DNA from: Heterohyrax brucei
Lineage: Eukaryota > Chordata > Mammalia > Hyracoidea > Procaviidae
Assembly (NCBI GenBank): GCA_028571685.1
Contig: CM053156.1
Span: 83,579,049 to 83,643,048 of the forward strand
DNA: 64,000 nucleotides
Direction: 5' to 3'
In this document: positions 21,545-33,045 of the stretch, one piece after another
How the letters are laid out: each line of letters starts with the position of its first letter
How positions within the stretch are numbered: the first letter of the stretch is position 1
Notes under the pieces: model-generated
The model's database searches: none
Told to the model about the DNA's origin: nothing
Seen by the model: only the letters and a program-made list of their open reading frames with translations
Position numbers and translations under genes: made by a program

Positions 21545-23620
21545 CAGAAGAGAGGTGTCGTCACTTTGCCTGGACACACTCCCAGGCCACTGATAACATA
21601 TCTCCACCCCAGTAGCTTTGCTGTGGCTCTGTAGCCAGTACAGCCTGTATACTGGGCTGTAGTACCCAGCTGTCTGATCTCAATGGCTTAACCTTAGGAC
21701 TTTGCTTCTTACTCACGGAAATTCTACTGGAGTCCTATGGCTCTCAAAGGCCATTCTCTCCAAATGCTGATTCAGAAGTCCAAACTCCTTCTGTCTCTTG
21801 GTCCACCATCTTATGGACCCAGCATTATCACCACTGCAGGGGAAGGCAGAGCCTGTGGGACCCACAAGTATCCTGTGATGCTTTGGTTTGCTTAGGACAG
21901 TTGGCCAAAACTACTCACAATACCCCATCCAGTTGCATGAGGAATCAAAGAGGTTGACGCTTCTGGGTAGTTTACAGGGTGTTCCCTAGCTATTCAGTGA
22001 GCAGTAGAGGGTAAAGATACAGTTTTGAAAATATGTGCTGAGAAATACTGGGCCTATAAGATATTCTGTGGGAATATGTAGAAAGGACAGGCAGGTTCTG
22101 TTAACAAATTCACTATTGATAATATGATACCGGATTCCCTGCTTGGAAACTTTTAGTGAATATTAGCACATTGTCAGCCCTGACAAATCATGCTACACAA
22201 AAACACAGTTATATTTCTATATCCACTTATTTTTTTCTTGCAAATTGGATGGACCATAGAGTAATTCCTTTTCTTGCCACCTGTGAAATTAATGTCCCAC
22301 TGAATGTGCATTAGAAAGTGTTGCACTAGGTATTTTGAAATATACAAAAAAAAAAAAAAGACAATAAATATTTATTGACAGAATATTGAATGAATGAATG
22401 AAGAGTCCCTTTTCGGGGTTCTGTGCAACCAAATTTTCAGAAAACAAAACTCTATGCAACCTTGTATTGCAAAGCTTAAAAACAGAACTCCAAGGTCAAA
22501 CAACTAGCTTTTACTTACGAGATGCTAGATACCAATTTTGACTTTTTTTATTCTTTCTTTGGCTGACTTGAGGGTTTTTTTTGGTTTGTTTTTGTTTTTT
22601 GATGTCATCAGCCACTTCTCATCTGTCTGAGATTTCACAGCGGAACCATCTGAATGTTATGCTCAGCATGTACAATTCAGCCCACATGGCTTTCCACGCA
22701 GGAATTTAGGTGGAAACAAATACCCCATTGTTATAGAGAGAATGAAAATTATACCTTGAGTAAGCCACACTCTGTGATGTCTCATGCTAAAGACCCCAAA
22801 AATCCCTCGCAGGGAGGCTCAGCGACAGGTCTGGTGCCACTTGTACATGGCATGTAATCCAGTCATGGGAAGTCCTGAGTAGTAATCGTGTATTGTGACA
22901 GTGGCACATGGTCTGCCTGGCTCCAGAGAGTGACTGGCAGTTGGCAAAGGACCACAGAAGGCGAGGGGAGAAAATGATATGGAAGCAATTTTATTTGCCA
23001 TCTAATTCCCTATCATCCAGAAGGGTGGTTACGCTGAATGATAACACACAGAGGAAAGATTAAACATAATAACATAATGTTCATGCTCTGCACCAGGAGT
23101 TATTACTGTTGGCATCAAGGAGGCCAGTGGCTGGCACTGGCCACTGCCAGGAGGTGGTTAATGGATGAGTGGTACCAAGGAATAGAGTCATCTGTAGAGA
23201 GAATGACAGTAATGAACTGCTTGTAATGCTGTGAAAACTCAATGAATTTGATTAAACACAGATTGCAAGGCTGTTTCCGAGACGACCATTGGACATACTC
23301 ATTTACACTGAAATGCACTGTCTCCCGGTTGCAAGTTTCCCTGGCAGGAATAACCACTGCAGCTGCTGCCAATATATTGAGCATCTTCATAAATGGTGTG
23401 ACCAGGATGCTGTAAAGAAACGAGCCCTCCCCCTGTCCTTTTAGTCAGCAGATTCACATGCACAAGGCATCCAGCTCTTCTGGGGAGTTTTCTAGAAGGG
23501 ACAGGGTTGGCACAATTACAAGTCATCTTGGCTCAAGGCATGAATGTTTATACACTTTTTATTCAAACTTTACCCAATATTCTCAATGATCAAAGTACTT
23601 GTACTACACTAAGGTGTATG
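21545..23620. other. 2.1 kb without recognised gene or repeat
   Basis: Contains an A15 run near 22346-22360 followed by 'ttgaatgaatgaatgaag' (22387-22404), possibly a short LINE tail. Both strands of 22654-23526 have short frames without domains. The rest appears single-copy. Confidence 0.35.
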
Positions 23621-23621
23621 T

Positions 23622-23788
23622 AAACCAAAACCAAACCCATTGCAGTTGAGTAAATTCCAACACATAGCAACCCTATAGGACAGAGTAGAACTGGTCCATA
23701 AGGTTTCCAAGGAGCAGCTGGCAGATTTGAACTGTCAGCTTTTTGATTAGCAGTCATAGCTCTTAACTACTGCACTATGAGAATTCCA
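23622..23788 (-). mobile_element. AfroSINE
   Basis: 'caaccctataggacagagta', 'ggcagatttgaactgtcagc' and 'ctcttaactactgcactatg' give tail-to-head order. Nearly full length. Confidence 0.88.
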
Positions 23789-24138
23789 AAGTTGTATGTA
23801 GTCTAATTTGTTTCGCATTGATATGACAGCCCACAACAACACAACTTCACGTGGTAATGTTTTTGGGCCTGTGTGGAGGTGTATAGGGAGGGATAGAGAA
23901 GAAGGAAGCGTCATAGGTTGGTGTGGGACACACGAGTGTGGTCCACAGCCCTGGACTAGCACCCCACCCTTTACCATGCACGTTCCTGATGAAATACAGA
24001 AGTTGTGTGTAAAAACTTAGAAAGGCTTATGACAATTTGACAGTTCTGTTGAATCTAATAAGAAACCAGTACACCTTATATGACTTGCACATTCAAACGT
24101 TTTCCTTTTCTGGTCATTCGTTTTTCTTGTGCTTTAAA

Positions 24139-24325
24139 CCGGTTGCATGGGGTTGAATCAGACTCACACCAAATCCTGTGTGTTGGAGGACAACTGTGTT
24201 CCATAGGGTTTTCAGTGGCTGATTTTTCAGAAGTAGATCACCAAGAGGCTTCTGGCAGACTAAGGCCTTCAACCTTTCAGTTAACAGCTGGGAGCTTAAC
24301 CAGTTGTGCTCCCAGAGATTCTTCA
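24139..24325 (-). mobile_element. AfroSINE with extended middle
   Basis: 'ggggttgaatcagactcaca', 'ggttttcagtggctgatttt', 'cttcaacctttcagttaaca', 'gcttaaccagttgtgctccc'. It shares the longer body ('ttcagtggctga...agcagat') with elements at 29303, 51685 and 53828. Confidence 0.82.
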
Positions 24326-24714
24326 TTGTTCTTTACAGACCTGTTACTCCATGATGGCTTGCAAATTCAACAGGAAAGATCTTTCACTATATACAGTTTG
24401 AGAAACACTGGCTTGGGGCTGCAAAAGCAGGCTTACCCTCCATTTCTTATAAGTTTTATGGTTAGAAACACGCTATTAATCTATCTACATTTCACTTTTC
24501 TCACTGCTTGATGACTAGTAGATTAATATTAGAATATTAAATAGAGAGATGTACCATGAACAATTTATGGAAGCTTTTGAAAGTATTTAAAATGTTTATA
24601 TAACCCACTCCAACTATTCTGACCAATCTACAAACCAAATGGTCAATTAAATTCAATGTTCTAGAAGACTGACTGAACCATGTGTTGCAGAGAGCTGGTT
24701 TATTCATATACTGA
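24326..24714. other. Unassigned AT-rich stretch
   Basis: No gene or repeat recognised. Confidence 0.3.
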
Positions 24715-25298
24715 ATTCTTTCAACAAATATTTGTTGAGTACCTGCCGTGTGCCAGGCATGGCTCCAGTTAATGAGGATGCATGAGTGAACGAAAATTAC
24801 CCAGACTCCTTCCCGTAGAGAGTTTGTGTTCTAACAGGGATCACCAAGTTGACACACAATACACCTAATTGATAAAAATACTGTATAATATACTAGAGAT
24901 TCGACAGCGCTATACAGAAGAGTAAGAGAATTATAGCAGAATGACAAGAAAGGGGTGATTTTAAATACAGTGGTCAGAATTAAGAAAGTGACATTTGAGC
25001 AAAGGCACAAAGAAGGTGAAGAAGTCAGCCATGTGGAGAAGCAATATTCCAAGGGGAAGTAACAGCAGTGAAAAGGTCCTGTGTTATCATAAATAACTAG
25101 TTATCAAAAACAACCTGTATATTTGAGAAGTAGGAGAGAGACCAGAGTGGCTGGAGCAAAGAGAGCAAAAAGGAGAAAAATAGATGAGATCAAAGAGGCA
25201 GTGGTCTAAGCAGACCACTGTGAGGACTTGTTTTTCACTCTGAGTAGGATAGGAGCCATTGGAGAGCTTGAGCAGGGACATAATATGGCTTTACGTAC

Positions 25299-25809
25299 CG
25301 TCTTCATCATCTAGTACTGTAACAGAAACACCACAACTGGATGGCTTTAACACAACAAATGTATGGAGGCTACAGGTCCAAATTCGGAGTGTCAGCTCCT
25401 GGGGAAGCCTTTCTCTCTGTGTCAGTTCTGAAGGAAGGTCCTTGTCATCAATCTCTCCCTGGCCGAAGAGCTCCTCAGGACAAGGACCCAGGGTCCAAAG
25501 GATGCGCTTCCCTCCTGGCTCTTGTTTCTTGGTGGAATGAGGTGCCCCCTTCTTTCTGCTTTGTTCTGTCTTTTATACGTCAAAAGAGATCGGCTCGAGA
25601 CACAGTCCAGTCTTGTAGGGTGAGTCCTACATCATTAACATAACTGCCGATAATCCCGTCTCATCAACATCATAGAGACAGGATTTACAACACACAGGAA
25701 AATCACATCAGATGACAAAATGGTGGACAAACACACAATACTGGGAATCATGACATAGCCAAGTTGACAAACTAGGGGGCTAGGGAGGACACAGTTCAAT
25801 CCATGGCAC
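25299..25809 (-). mobile_element. ERVL-MaLR-type LTR
   Basis: Nearly complete antisense LTR: 'tcatctagtactgtaacaga' at the left, 'gtccaaaggatgcgcttccc' in the middle, 'gacacagttcaatccatggc' at the right. It splits the ancient element starting at 24715. Confidence 0.85.
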
Positions 25810-25961
25810 TTATAGTTTAAAAGGATCCAAAGCCTGTTGCAGCAACCCATAGGAAAGATGATGGCAGTTCTGACAAGGATGATAACGATAGAGACGGTGA
25901 GAAGTGATCCAGTTACGGACACACTGGGACAGTAGAATCAACAAGATTTTCTGACAGATGG

Positions 25962-26514
25962 TGTTATAGTCACCTGGTACTACTCTAACCAAAATACCAT
26001 GAGTGGACGGCTTTAACAAAGAAAAGGTTATTCTTACTCAGTCCAGTAGGCTACAAGTCCAAATTCAGAGTGTCTGCTCCAGGGCAAAGCTTTCCCCATT
26101 TGTCAGCTCTGGAAGAAGATCTCTGTGTTACACTGGTCTTTGATCAGGGAGCTTCTTGGCAGGAACCTCGAGTCTGAAGGGTGCTCTCTGCCCCTGGTGC
26201 TGCTTTCTTGATGGTGGATGGTTCCCAACCCTCTGCTTGCTTCCCTTTCCTTTTATCTCCAGTAGGATAAGTAGATAAAAGGTAGTGCAAGGCACACTCT
26301 AGGGAAACTCTCTTTACTTTGGAACTGGACAGGGATCTTAGTAAGGGTTTTTACAGTTCCACCCTAATCCTCTTTAACATTAACCATAGGCAGAGATTAG
26401 AATTTCTAGCATCAGAAAAAGACAAAATGCAGGGTGATCATGCAATACTGAGAATCACTGGCCTAGCCAAATTACTACACACATTTATGGGGGGACACAG
26501 TTCAATCCATAACA
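25962..26514 (-). mobile_element. ERVL-MaLR-type LTR, complete
   Basis: Bounded by 'tgttatagtcacctggta' and 'cacagttcaatccataaca', so TG...CA termini are intact. Second LTR in the same ancient element and in the same orientation as the one 150 bp upstream. They differ too much internally to be the two LTRs of one provirus, and the ancient repeat resumes between them. Confidence 0.85.
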
Positions 26515-26712
26515 GAGAGGGTATGATGTAGTAGAATGAGAGAGTTAAGTCAAGAGTACTTCCAAGGTTCTTGGCCTAAAGAACTAGAAGAATACTATTA
26601 CCTGGAATGCTGAAAGCTTGGGTAGAGTGGGTTAGGTAGGGGTAGAGCTAGATCCTGGGTTTAGTTTGTGGCATATCTAGTGGACAGCTAATGATGGCAA
26701 GATAGTGCTTAC

Positions 26713-26868
26713 AAGGCTGATAGGCTGGTTGATATGCTGCTAAACCAAAAATTCTGCAGTTCAAATCCACCAGGTACTATTTGGAAACCCAATGGGGCAA
26801 TTCTGCTCTGTTCTATAGTGTCACTATGAGTTAGAATTAACTGGACAGCAATGGATTTTTTTTTTTCA
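26713..26868 (+). mobile_element. AfroSINE
   Basis: 'atgctgctaaaccaaaaatt', 'tgcagttcaaatccaccagg', 'gagttagaattaactggaca' and a T-rich end. Confidence 0.85.
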
Positions 26869-26954
26869 ACAGACATCTAAAGGTCTCAAAATATCAGATA
26901 GTGAGATGGAGACCAGAGTTTGTATAAAACTACATTTTGAGGTAATTGGCATTA

Positions 26955-27108
26955 AATTGCTTGGGTGGCATAAATGGGGAAGCACTGAACTGCTAGTCTC
27001 AGAAGAAAGATCTAGTGATCTGCTTCCCAAGGGTCACAGTCATTGAAAACCTGTGGAGCTGCACACATGGGCCAACATGAGTTGGAATGAATTTTAGACA
27101 ACAGTGAT
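26955..27108 (+). mobile_element. AfroSINE, long-spacer subfamily, degraded
   Basis: 'gcttgggtggcataaatggg', 'gatctagtgatctgcttccc', 'catgagttggaatgaatttt'. The B-box part has been lost between about 26990 and 27000. Confidence 0.7.
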
Positions 27109-27514
27109 TCCAGATGACAGCACAAAAAGAGTGGATGTAGACAGAGAAAGGGTTACAGACTGAGATTCAAGATACTCCAAGAGGAAGTGTTGAAGGTAAC
27201 AGGAGAGACTGTCAAAAGATTCTGAGAGGGAATGATCAATGGAACAGAAGGAAAGCTCATAAGTGAAGAAAGTCTCGAGGACCTCATAAGCTGCATGGAA
27301 TGTTACCAGTAGGTCATGTAAGAGGAGCACTGGCCATTGGCCTTTGGATTTACAAGCATGGAGGTCACAGGTGACCTTGAAAATATACACTAGTTGTCAG
27401 AGTAGTAGAGACAAAAGTTATAGGAAGGTAGGTTTAAAAGCAAATGGCCAGAGATGAATCAGAGACAAGTGTCTTAAGTTGCCCGTGAAATACATCAAAG
27501 ATATAAGGAAAATA

Positions 27515-28100
27515 TGAGTCCAAGAGACAGAAAGACCCATGTAATTCTGAAACTACATCAGCACGAGACCAGAAGAACTAGATGGTGCCTAGCCACCACC
27601 AGTCACTGTCCTGACAGGGAACACAGGAAATAGTCCCTGACATAGCAGGACAAAAAATGAGTGTGCAGAACTTGAGCTCTAGTAAAAAGACCAAACTTGA
27701 TGATCTGGCAGACTAGAGGGTCCCTGGAGGACACGACCCCTGGACACTCTGTCAGTCCAGGGCTGAAACCATTTCCGATGCCAACAACTCTCTGGGCAAA
27801 GATTAGACTGGACTACAAGACATAAAGTGATACTGGTGAAAAATATGCTTCTTGGTTTAAGTACATACCAGGCTAACTGAGCAGCCCCTGTCCAGAAGCG
27901 AGATGAGAGGGCAGAGGGAGACAGGAGCTGGTTGAATGGGCACAAGAAATACACGGAAAGGAGAAGTATGCTGTTACATGGTGAGGAGAGCAGCTAGACT
28001 CACATAGCAGTGTGTGTACAAGTTTGTGTGTGACAAATTGACTTGGATTTGAACTTTTACTTAAAGCATAGGAAAACTAAAAGAAGAAAAAGAAGTTGCC
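27515..28100 (+). mobile_element. L1 3' UTR, diverged subfamily
   Basis: 'ccagaagaactagatggtgc' (near 27570), 'aaagaccaaacttgatg' (near 27691) and 'gctgttacatggtgaggaga' (near 27970) parallel the 3' UTR at 16577-17060 and 48980-49430. It ends in an A-rich 'actaaaagaagaaaaagaag'. It is much more diverged than those copies, hence older. Confidence 0.75.
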
Positions 28101-28104
28101 AGAA

Positions 28105-29012
28105 AAGGGAGCAAATAGATGTAGTAACTAGTCATAGAAGTGGAGTCAGAAGATATATTTGTATGTAAACTTTTTAAGGAATTTGTTTTAGGGAAATATT
28201 AACTAAGGAATAGTTCTGGTCAGAGGGAAGACAGACATTAAGGTGGGACTCAAATGAGCATGTTTGGGGCAACAAAGTCAAGTAGCTGTGAAAAGTGGAC
28301 ATAGTCCCAAGCAGAGAACAACAACTCTATAATAAGAGCAGGAATCATTGTATGAATTGCTTTGCTGATTTCAAGGGCTGTACTCTTTTAATTCTGTAAG
28401 TGGTACTTACCAGGCAAATTGCATAGGCATTTGTTTGCAAATGCAAACTCCTTTGTAATCATCATTGAGCAATTTGTACAATCACATTTCTTCAAACGGG
28501 TAATTAATACTGATACTTAAATACTAAATTGATAGGCTTTCCTGCTCTCTTACTTGTAAGCTATTCACATTCTCGCTGTAATTAAGAGTCAGTAGAGACG
28601 GTCCTTAGAGTAATGGGCGCAAGATTATTTTCTGTTGTTTCTGCTGCCTCATGTTTTACAAGCAGAACTGAAAGCAATGGTCTCTTTTCCTTTTCTGCCT
28701 CTTAGAACCTTTTTCCCCCAGCAAAGACACTATATTCAGTGTCATGGTACTCACTTATGTTATAATTTCATAGGCATGATGCTAACGGAAGTTTTGTTTG
28801 CTCAAGTCACAATCTGGTACAGATATTCTTGTTCAGTGAATGGTTTTCCCATTGGTCATTCCGGGACCAGACTCCTTCCCTCTGTGGCTTTGCCTTCCTC
28901 TAGTGTCTTGAAGAATACACATCTGCTTCTTAACTCCTTTTATCTGGAAGCAGCTGGCTTGGCAGCATACATAGCTTCTACTCGCATTCCATTGGTGAGA
29001 ACTAGTTAGATG
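28105..29012. other. Non-repetitive AT-rich block, possible conserved noncoding element
   Basis: No transposon signature. At 28380-28600 there is a dense set of short factor-like motifs: an interrupted palindrome 'gcatttgtttgcaaatgc' (28430-28447) with an octamer-type 'atgcaaa', 'taattaat' near 28502 and 'gtaattaag' near 28577. This composition resembles vertebrate conserved noncoding elements, but conservation cannot be seen from one sequence. The frame at 28635-29009 has no domain. Confidence 0.35.
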
Positions 29013-29014
29013 AA

Positions 29015-29166
29015 CCCAAACCAAAGCGGTTTCCATCGAGTCATTTCTGACTCACAGCGACCCTATAGACAGAGTAGAATTGCCCTGTAGAGTTTCTGAG
29101 GAGTGCCTGGTGGATTTGCAGTGCCTGTCTTTTGGTTAGCAGATGAACTCTTAACCACCGTGGCCC
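29015..29166 (-). mobile_element. AfroSINE
   Basis: 'atcgagtcatttctgactca', 'gacagagtagaattgccctg', 'actcttaaccaccgtggccc'. Near full length. Confidence 0.88.
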
Positions 29167-29302
29167 ACCAGCCTCTGTCAGTGCAACTGCTTGAAAGCAG
29201 AGAGGCCTGGGAATGTCCTCCATACGTGGTCAGCTCTTCCGATGTGGCTCTGCCCTCTGTAACGGAACCATGCTACCTTGGTGGGCAGCCAGCTGTCTCT
29301 CT

Positions 29303-29515
29303 TACAAATAAAATAAAATTGATGATTGCCATCAAGCCAGCTTCAACTCATGGTGGTCCCATATGTATGAGGGTAAAATTGTGTTCCCATACAGTTTTCA
29401 GTGATGGATTTTTTTTGAAGTAAATAACCAGGCCTTTCTCCTAAGGCATCTCTGATTGGGGCAGAACCACCAACCTTTCAATTATTGTTGGGTACTTAAT
29501 TGTGGCTCCAGGTGG
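29303..29515 (-). mobile_element. AfroSINE with extended middle
   Basis: 'gccatcaagccagcttcaac', 'acagttttcagtgatggatt', 'aaccaccaacctttcaatta', 'gtacttaattgtggctccag'. Confidence 0.8.
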
Positions 29516-30104
29516 GGAATCATGTCTCCACTATAGTAAATGAGTATTTTCAAGATGAAAGGTAATCATATCAATATCTGAATGCTGTCTTCCAAGATGG
29601 TATTGGAAGACTTTAAGATTCTTCTGTCCATAGAAAAGCAAAAAGAAAATATGTAAAATGGTTATAAGATGACTTAATCTTTGCTAAATTAGACTTTTCT
29701 GGACAGCAGGCAAAGTGAGAAAGCTTTGTTTTGTTTACAGAATATATTAGTATGGGAATCCAAATATCAACCATTTCTGTTGGCATAGCCTACACCCTAC
29801 AATTAAAATCTAGTATATATGGGGGGGCATGTGACATTTATTCCTTTTTTATATGCAAGATCACTTTAATAACTGGTTGAGCTGATAAAGAACAGTCAGT
29901 GTCAGTGGCATTTAATAACAGGCAAGCAATACTCAGGACCAACAACTAAAATCACCCTTGGATTGAAGAGCTGGATCAGTTCCTCTCCTAACTGCCACCT
30001 ACAAAATTAATTAAAGTTTCTTGATTTTGGACATTTCAATCATATCACATATCTTACAAGTTAAATATTCTTCATATAGAGAACTGTCTTTGAAATATTT
30101 TATG
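29516..30104. other. Unassigned AT-rich stretch
   Basis: No gene or repeat seen. A G7 run lies at 29821-29827. Confidence 0.3.
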
Positions 30105-30287
30105 TTTTTCAGGTATATCTATATGTATATATATCTGTCTATATGTATATCTATATATATACATATATGTATGTATGTTATGTATGTCTATATACCTATA
30201 CGTACTACACACACATGTATGCATATACATACACGTGTGTGTGTATATACATATATATGTATCTATGTCTGTATACACATATGTATA
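30105..30287. repeat. Compound TA/TATG/CA microsatellite
   Basis: Interspersed 'tatatgtatatatatctg', 'atgtatgtatgttatgtatg' and 'acacacatgtatgcatatac' runs. It is rich in alternating purine-pyrimidine steps. Long open frames through it (plus 30021-30404, minus 30072-30278) encode only I/Y/T/H/C low-complexity strings. It ends at the SINE starting at 30288. Confidence 0.9.
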
Positions 30288-30455
30288 TGGAGCCCTGATG
30301 GTACAGTGGTTAAGAGCTCAGCTGTTGACCCAAAGGCCAGCAGCAGTCTGAATCCATTAGCTGCTCCTTGGAAACCCTGTGGGCTGTTCTACTTTGTTTC
30401 ATAGGGTTACTGAGAGTTGGAACTGAGTGGACAGCAGTGGAGTTGGTTTTATGGT
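30288..30455 (+). mobile_element. AfroSINE
   Basis: 'ggagccctgatggtacagtg', 'gcagtctgaatccattagc', 'gagttggaactgagtggaca' and 'gttggttttatgg'. Confidence 0.88.
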
Positions 30456-30462
30456 CATATGT

Positions 30463-30587
30463 GTACATCAGCATCCACGGAAGCAACAGTCAAAAAATCA
30501 AACAATGCACTGCTTGGGCAAATCTGTTGCAAAAGGTCTCTTTACCGTGTTAAAAAGCAAAGACATTACCTTGAAGACTAAGGTTTG
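30463..30587 (+). mobile_element. RTE (BovB-like) LINE fragment
   Basis: 'atccacggaagcaacagtca', 'cactgcttgggcaaatctgt' and 'accttgaagactaaggtttg' match the post-RT part of the RTE copies at 50255-50375 and 55598-55700. Neither end of the element is present. Confidence 0.75.
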
Positions 30588-31730
30588 CCTGATTTGATTT
30601 GATTTTGTATGCACACATACACACACATATACATACGTATCTATAACCTGAAAATGATATGTAGTGTATTTAAACAACATCGGGCTTGTGAATTTCACTT
30701 TTGTGGGAACTACATGCAAGAGCCATAGTGTTAGGAGCTAGGTAATAAATCTACTCGGCATAATAAACTGAATCTCTGGTACCTCAAGCATCACGGTGTT
30801 TGTTCTTTGACTTATGCGTTTTGAGATCTACGGAAATGGACAACCATAGAGGCTGTTCACGGTAAATAGCAAGTTAAGAAGGAAAAGAAATATTGATTTT
30901 TTATAGCGTTTGGCAAGAAACATGTGAAACTTAGGAGTTGGCGAGGTTGTTTTTCACAAGCTTTTTTCTCCCCAGAAAATTGTCATTTTTATCTACATTT
31001 AGAAAACAAGCTCCATGCCAGCGTCAGCTCAGCATTGCAAAGCCATTTCATTCTCTAGTAAGATGACAGCACACATTTTCGGTAAGAAAGAAAGAAGTCT
31101 AGTTCTTTATCACCACATTGAGCAGAGTGCAGAAATTTTCCTCAGATAGAAATAATTCTGGAAATCAGCTAGGCCTCACAACATGGAAGACATTCAACTT
31201 AGCTGTGCTTGCCACAGGATGTACCCTACACATACTTATTGCATGTTCGATCTCAGTGATTGTGGCAGTTGTCTTCAGGTTGGCCTCTTCCTAGGAATGA
31301 GCATTTCTCCAAGTTCCATCTCTCTGGTTCAGTGATCACTTTTCCTAATTCTACATTCTGGCACTGCCCTCCCTGTTGGCTCCACCTCCATATGTGTGAC
31401 CATCTGCTCCCCAAGTTTCTTTTAAAGTCTGGTTGACAGATAATACATTTCCTGTATTGAAATTGAACTTGTCTTCTGGCAAGTTGTTTCTTCTAATGGC
31501 TTCCAAATGACTATCAATGACAAGTCCATCGTCCCAGAGTGCCATCTGGAGTTATCTTTTGCACACTGCTTCTCAACTCCCCCTATTTCAGTGACTTCAA
31601 GTGAGAGATTTCAGTACAGCATAAAACAGAGGTGACAGTCGATAATCTGCTCCCCTGTCCACAGTTGTGTTTTGTTTCTAAAGGTGACCTTTTCTTTAAA
31701 AAAAAGAAAATATATATATGTATATATAGA
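30588..31730. other. 1.1 kb unassigned, single-copy-looking
   Basis: Nothing beyond short CA repeats (30611-30627) and a (TA)n stretch near 31710. The minus frame 31351-31545 has no homologous motif that I recognise. Confidence 0.35.
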
Positions 31731-31734
31731 GAAT

Positions 31735-31787
31735 CTTAGGGTCACCATGAGTCGGATCCGACTCGACGGCACTTGGCTTGGCTAACA
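31735..31787 (+). mobile_element. Tail-only AfroSINE/RTE remnant
   Basis: Only 'gggtcaccatgagtcggatc' and 'cgactcgacggcacttggct' are present, with three CpGs. It is very well preserved. This is the part shared by the SINEs and the RTE LINE, so the source cannot be told. Confidence 0.75.
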
Positions 31788-31789
31788 CT

Positions 31790-32665
31790 TTAAATTGGTG
31801 GAAATTAGCCACTATTAGCCACAAAGCCCAGCATTCCCTGTGGTTTATAAGCAGATTGACACACATGTTTGCTTTTTGATACCCGCCAAGACCTGTGGCC
31901 ATTTGGGTTTGTAATTTACTAGACATCAAAGCTAACACACATCTGGATTGAATTCATGGTGCCCTGTATTGAATTTCATGTGTCTGTTATTCAGGGGAAC
32001 TCACTGTCCCAAATAACCTAGAAAATTAGGTTATTAAAAAATCAATTAACAATCACTTTGTGAGTTCGTATGGATGCTATGATATGTTTTATTTCTCAGT
32101 CTGCCCTGTCTCAGAAAGATCATCGCATTCCACAGACAGATGCAGAAATCAACGGTTGGATCCTCAGGGAGAGGAGCATGAAAACCATTTGTTTGGTGGC
32201 CGATTGCGGACGCTGTGCCTTGAGCAAACCCAATTGCTCGTGTCCCTTCTTCTTGTCACAGGCATATTTTCATAAACATCCTCACACTGTGAATCTTGGA
32301 GGAGCAGAATGTTAACTAGTTGTGGTTTTTTTTTCCCCCCTAATCGCTGGCTCATTTAGCATGAAAAAGTAAATGACATTCTAGCATATTTCATGTATTT
32401 TTTTATATTGCTTTTTTACTAAAACTGTAGAAGAAAAAGGCCTCAGGTATCATAACGTACAACCATGAATGATTAGCAGGATGGGAGTGCTCAGTTAATC
32501 ACCAAGGAACACCATTTGAGGACCTACCCTGTCTCCTTTATCATGGCAATAACGACTCGGGGATATATAGACATCAATTTTGCACCATAAAATGTTAATA
32601 AGATGCACAATTGATGACTGTTCTTTCCTTTCTGGTTTTTAAAAGATAATTCTGTGCATTAGTCC
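31790..32665. other. 0.9 kb non-repetitive, possible conserved element near 32090-32290
   Basis: A CpG-containing block ('gccgattgcggacgctgtg' near 32200) sits in an otherwise AT-rich stretch. Overlapping frames at 32060-32355 on both strands cannot be told from chance. No repeat recognised. Confidence 0.3.
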
Positions 32666-32667
32666 TG

Positions 32668-32830
32668 TTTGGAAACCCTGGTGGTGTAGTGGGTAACAGC
32701 TACAGTTGCTAACCAAAAGGCTGACAGTTCAGATCTACCAGGCTCCCCATGGGAACTCTATGGGGCAGTTCTGCCCTGTCCTATAGGGTTGCTATGAGTT
32801 GGAATTGACTCAGTGGCAATGTGTTTGGTC
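32668..32830 (+). mobile_element. AfroSINE, well preserved
   Basis: 'ggaaaccctggtggtgtagt', 'agttcagatctaccaggctc', 'tatgagttggaattgactca' and 'gtgtttgg'. All parts are present. Confidence 0.92.
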
Positions 32831-32896
32831 CCAGAAAGGATCCCATAAGTTGTAGAATCCTAAAGCCTCCCTACTAGCTGTTTAAATGTTTACAAG

Positions 32897-33045
32897 AGAT
32901 GTATATGCTTACATGTTTATAACAGATTTACATGTTTATGTCATGATAGACTTACATGTTTATTAGGCTAGATTTACTTATATGATATGCTAGATTTACA
33001 TACTCACACTGGATTTACATGTTTATGTATTTATAATAGATTTTT
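32897..33045. repeat. Degenerate tandem repeat around 'agatttacatgtttat'
   Basis: Six to seven units start near 32897, 32924, 32948, 32970, 32992, 33012 and 33038. Spacing is irregular (20-27 bp). It is AT-rich and old. Confidence 0.75.

Larger units (their letters stand above)
24715..27480 (+). mobile_element. Ancient mammalian repeat (L2-like start), cut by four later insertions
   Basis: Starting 'caacaaatatttgttgagta' and 'gtgtgccaggcatggctcca', it runs through 'gtgacatttgagcaaaggc' (near 24988), 'gagtggctggagcaaagag' and 'aggagccattggagagcttg'. After an LTR it resumes at 25810 with 'gtttaaaaggatcc' and 'gatgatggcagttctgac', after a second LTR at 26515, and after two SINEs at 26869 and 27109. 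The order matches a long consensus that I remember from other mammals but cannot name with certainty; L2 or an associated element is my best guess. No coding capacity is evident. Confidence 0.6.

Noticed and set aside
24080..24511. 143-residue plus-strand open frame
   Set aside because: Half of it is the antisense of an AfroSINE; no recognisable domain.
25299..26514. The two adjacent LTRs as a provirus or its two LTRs
   Set aside because: They are too different from each other, and the sequence between them is the ancient repeat they interrupt, not viral.
28635..29009. 124-residue plus-strand open frame as a host exon
   Set aside because: No domain, no splice or conservation evidence, and it ends at an AfroSINE.
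30021..30404. 127-residue open frame
   Set aside because: Runs through a compound TA/CA microsatellite into an AfroSINE; low-complexity composition.
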